Origin: Gammaproteobacteria bacterium
GTDB lineage: Bacteria; Pseudomonadota; Gammaproteobacteria; S012-40
NCBI GenBank assembly: GCA_026982215.1
Contig: JALSHN010000390.1
Location: 1 to 8,207 of the forward strand
Direction of reading: 5' to 3'
DNA: 8,207 nucleotides
Position numbers and translations under genes: made by a program. The notes under the pieces were generated by a model, which did no database searches, was not told where the DNA came from, and worked only from the letters and a program-made list of their open reading frames with translations. Positions 6,437 through 8,207 of this stretch are shown here, one piece after another. Each line of letters starts with the position of its first letter. Position 1 is the first letter of the stretch.

Positions 6437-7511
6437 CCCCGCCTACGGCAGCACCCGTCCCGCCCTGTGGCTCGCCGGCCTGCGCGACCGCCTCCAGGGC
6501 CGCGCCCATCGTGCCCGGGCCCGCTGGGGCCGCATCCGCCCCCCTCAGGGCCACGGCCCCTTGATCTGGCTGCGCGCCCCCGGCGGCCGCGACGACGTGG
6601 AAGTGGCCGTCGCCCTGATGCAGGCCCTGCGCGAGCGCCGCAGCGACACCCGCTTGGTGCTCACCTATCACCAGGAACATCGAGACCTCCTCGAGGCCGG
6701 ACTCAAGGGCCTGCGCGACATGGGCTTCGGCTACGGCCCCTGCGACGCCGGCCGCGCCGTGCGCCGGGTCATTCGCCGCCTCTCCCCCACCGCGGTGATC
6801 GCCATCGGCGAAGCCATCCCACCCAAGCTGAGCCTCGCGCTGGAACGGCAGCGTATCCGCCACCTCGCCTACGGCGTCGCCGAGCACGGCGACGACGACC
6901 GCCGCCGTGCCGACCCCCTCAGCCTGCTGATTCCTGCCCAGATCGAACCCACCCTGGGCGGGCTGCTGCGCGGCGGGGCCCGGGAACGGGCGATCCACTG
7001 GTGGCACGGCCCCGCCCAGCGCGAGCTGCTGCAGCGATGGGCCACCACCGATCCCCACGGCCTGCTGGCGGTGAGCGGCGATCCCCGCTGGCAGGATCTG
7101 GGCAAGGAACTGGAACGCCCCGTGCTTACCCTGAGCCAATGGGATGAGCGCCGAGAGGCCGTAGCGGGTGGCACGCTGCTGATCGCCGACCAGGCCCGCT
7201 GGCTCCCTGCCCTGGCCGTCTCCGCCGACGCCATCCACCTGGCCGCCCCCCAGCGCCGCCCCCTGCTCCAGGCCCTGGCCGCCGGCCGCCCCCTCAGCCT
7301 GAGCGGACCACCGCCGGAGCTGGACCTGGCTGATCTCAAGCCCCCCCGGCTGGAGACCGCCGAGGCGGTACTGGCCCAGTGGACCGAACTGCGCCGCTCC
7401 CCCTTCGAGGCCCGCCGCCTCGGCGACCAGGCGCGGCGGCTGTTCTGGGACCACCGTCGCCGCGCCCGCGAGGCACTGGAACGACTGCGCGAGGACTACC
7501 GAGACTGGTGA
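6423..7511 (+). CDS. Divergent Kdo-transferase (KdtA/WaaA)-like protein, possibly catalytically inactive
   Basis: The 362-residue product resembles a shortened KdtA/WaaA, the GT-B enzyme that adds Kdo to lipid A. Alignment by eye: LIWLRAPGGRDDVEVAVALM (47-66) matches the KdtA start region IWxHAxSxGE..A; AVRRVIRRLSPTAVIAIGE (112-130) matches the 'VrrFLrrfrP..liimETE' region; GLLAVSGDPRW (213-223) matches the VTGNLKFD turn; TLLIADQARWLPALAVSADA (251-270) and RRPLLQALAAGRPLSLSGPP (278-297) match the 'IaDT..EL...YaaADv' and 'NPLEPAa.GkPVi.GP' segments; the C-terminal helix matches too. Most catalytic signatures are altered: HAxSxGE reads RAPGGRD, ETELWPN reads GEAIPPK, and the GGHN loop is absent. 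Residues 1-46 are basic and show no clear signal peptide or strong membrane anchor. It overlaps msbA by 14 nt and lpxK by 4 nt, so a role in LPS assembly is likely, but its activity is unknown. The family assignment is remote. Confidence 0.6.
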   Translation: MTPPDPAYGSTRPALWLAGLRDRLQGRAHRARARWGRIRPPQGHGPLIWLRAPGGRDDVEVAVALMQALRERRSDTRLVLTYHQEHRDLLEAGLKGLRDMGFGYGPCDAGRAVRRVIRRLSPTAVIAIGEAIPPKLSLALERQRIRHLAYGVAEHGDDDRRRADPLSLLIPAQIEPTLGGLLRGGARERAIHWWHGPAQRELLQRWATTDPHGLLAVSGDPRWQDLGKELERPVLTLSQWDERREAVAGGTLLIADQARWLPALAVSADAIHLAAPQRRPLLQALAAGRPLSLSGPPPELDLADLKPPRLETAEAVLAQWTELRRSPFEARRLGDQARRLFWDHRRRAREALERLREDYRDW

Positions 7512-8207
7512 ACGAACGCGAGCTGCACGCCATCTGGTACGGCAAGGCCCCACCCGGGGCCTGGCTCCGGCTGCTCGCCGGTCTCTACCGCCCCCTCTCC
7601 GGGCTGCGCCGCCTGAGCTACCGCGTCGGCCTGCTGCCCCGCTACCGTCCCCCCCTCCCGGTGATCATCGTCGGCAACCTCACCGTCGGCGGCACCGGCA
7701 AGACCCCGCTCATCGTCTGGCTGGCCGAGACCCTGCGCCGCCACGGCCATCGCCCCGGCATCGTCAGCCGCGGCTACGGCGGCATGGCCCGGCAATGGCC
7801 CCAACAGGTCCGCGGCGACTCCGACCCCCGCATGGTGGGTGACGAACCCGTCCTCATCGCCCGCCACAGCGGCTGCCCCATGGCCGTGGGCCCCGACCGC
7901 CGCGCCTGCGTCCGCGCCCTCATCGCCCACCACGGCATCGACCTCATCCTCTCCGACGACGGCTTGCAACACTACCCCCTGGCCCGCGACATCGAGATCG
8001 CCGTACTGGACGGCCAGCGCCGCCTGGGCAACGGCCGCTGCCTGCCCGCCGGCCCCCTGCGTGAGCCCCCCACCCGACTGCACGACGTGGACTTCATCGT
8101 CGTCAACGGTGGCCAGGCCCAGCCCAACGAAATCCCCATGCACCTGCGGCCCACCGCCCTGCGCGCCGTGGCCGACCCCCAGCGTCAACGCCCCCTCGAC
8201 ACCCTCA
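7508..8207 (+). CDS. lpxK: Tetraacyldisaccharide 4'-kinase LpxK, 5' part
   Basis: LpxK is the membrane-associated kinase that phosphorylates the 4' position of the lipid A disaccharide (DS-1-P to lipid IVA). The frame is open from a GTG at 7508 to the window end, giving 233 residues of a family that is usually about 320-340, so the gene continues to the right. A hydrophobic amphipathic N-terminal segment (about 14-46) precedes the P-loop NLTVGGTGKTP (57-67). Other hallmarks are SRGYGG (87-92), GDEP (111-114), LILSDDGLQHYPLARDIEI (146-164) with the DDGxQH motif, and LDGQRRLGNGRCLPAGPLREP (167-187), all typical of LpxK. The GTG start shares bases with the stop of the gene before it (GTGA), with a weak GAGG at 7491-7494, so translation probably depends on the upstream gene. 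No ATG near the expected N-terminus competes. Confidence 0.96.
   Translation, partial: MNERELHAIWYGKAPPGAWLRLLAGLYRPLSGLRRLSYRVGLLPRYRPPLPVIIVGNLTVGGTGKTPLIVWLAETLRRHGHRPGIVSRGYGGMARQWPQQVRGDSDPRMVGDEPVLIARHSGCPMAVGPDRRACVRALIAHHGIDLILSDDGLQHYPLARDIEIAVLDGQRRLGNGRCLPAGPLREPPTRLHDVDFIVVNGGQAQPNEIPMHLRPTALRAVADPQRQRPLDTL

Noticed and set aside
6267..7553. 428-codon open frame on the - strand opposite the KdtA-like gene
   Set aside because: Its composition is Gly/Ala/Gln-rich without motifs, and it crosses the msbA and lpxK boundaries. The + frame fits between the neighbours with coupled start and stop codons and aligns with a known fold.
7496..8188. 230-codon open frame on the - strand at the right end
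   Set aside because: The + strand here encodes LpxK with all its motifs; the reverse frame is a compositional shadow.

Overview
The window is an 8.2 kb, very GC-rich stretch that is coding almost throughout. All seven genes lie on the + strand in one tight array: Lol permease (3' part) - lolD - comEC - exbB - exbD - msbA - a KdtA/WaaA-like protein - lpxK (5' part). The order comEC / exbBD / msbA / lpxK next to lolD, the strong C/G bias at third codon positions, and the gamma-type ComEC sequence (GxGLAxVxE) point to a high-GC gammaproteobacterium, perhaps of a Chromatiales-like lineage. The order-level assignment is inference.

Layout. Positions 1-688 hold the C-terminal half of an FtsX-type lipoprotein-releasing permease. 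It overlaps lolD (681-1370) by 8 nt, and lolD overlaps comEC (1367-3592) by 4 nt. The only intergenic gap in the window, 43 nt, follows (3593-3635). Then come exbB (3636-4253), exbD (4258-4671), msbA (4664-6436), a 362-residue protein resembling Kdo transferase (6423-7511) and lpxK (7508 to the window end). Except for the exbB/exbD pair, which is 4 nt apart, all neighbours after the gap overlap by 4-14 nt, so translational coupling is likely. lpxK runs off the right edge, and the permease runs off the left edge.

Biology. Most of the block serves the Gram-negative envelope. LolD and its permease extract lipoproteins from the inner membrane, LpxK finishes the lipid A 4'-phosphate, MsbA flips the lipid A core, and ExbB/ExbD form a proton-driven motor. 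ComEC, the DNA-uptake channel, sits between the lipoprotein and LPS genes, as it does in many gammaproteobacteria.

The two points that deserve a second look are (1) a ComEC whose C-terminal metallo-beta-lactamase domain keeps its overall pattern but has lost several metal-site residues, and (2) the protein between msbA and lpxK, which reads as a shortened Kdo-transferase relative with its key catalytic motifs replaced, i.e. a possible pseudoenzyme in the LPS operon. No RNA genes, insertion sequences, CRISPR arrays or convincing terminators were seen, and I found no evidence for an entirely new multi-gene system here.
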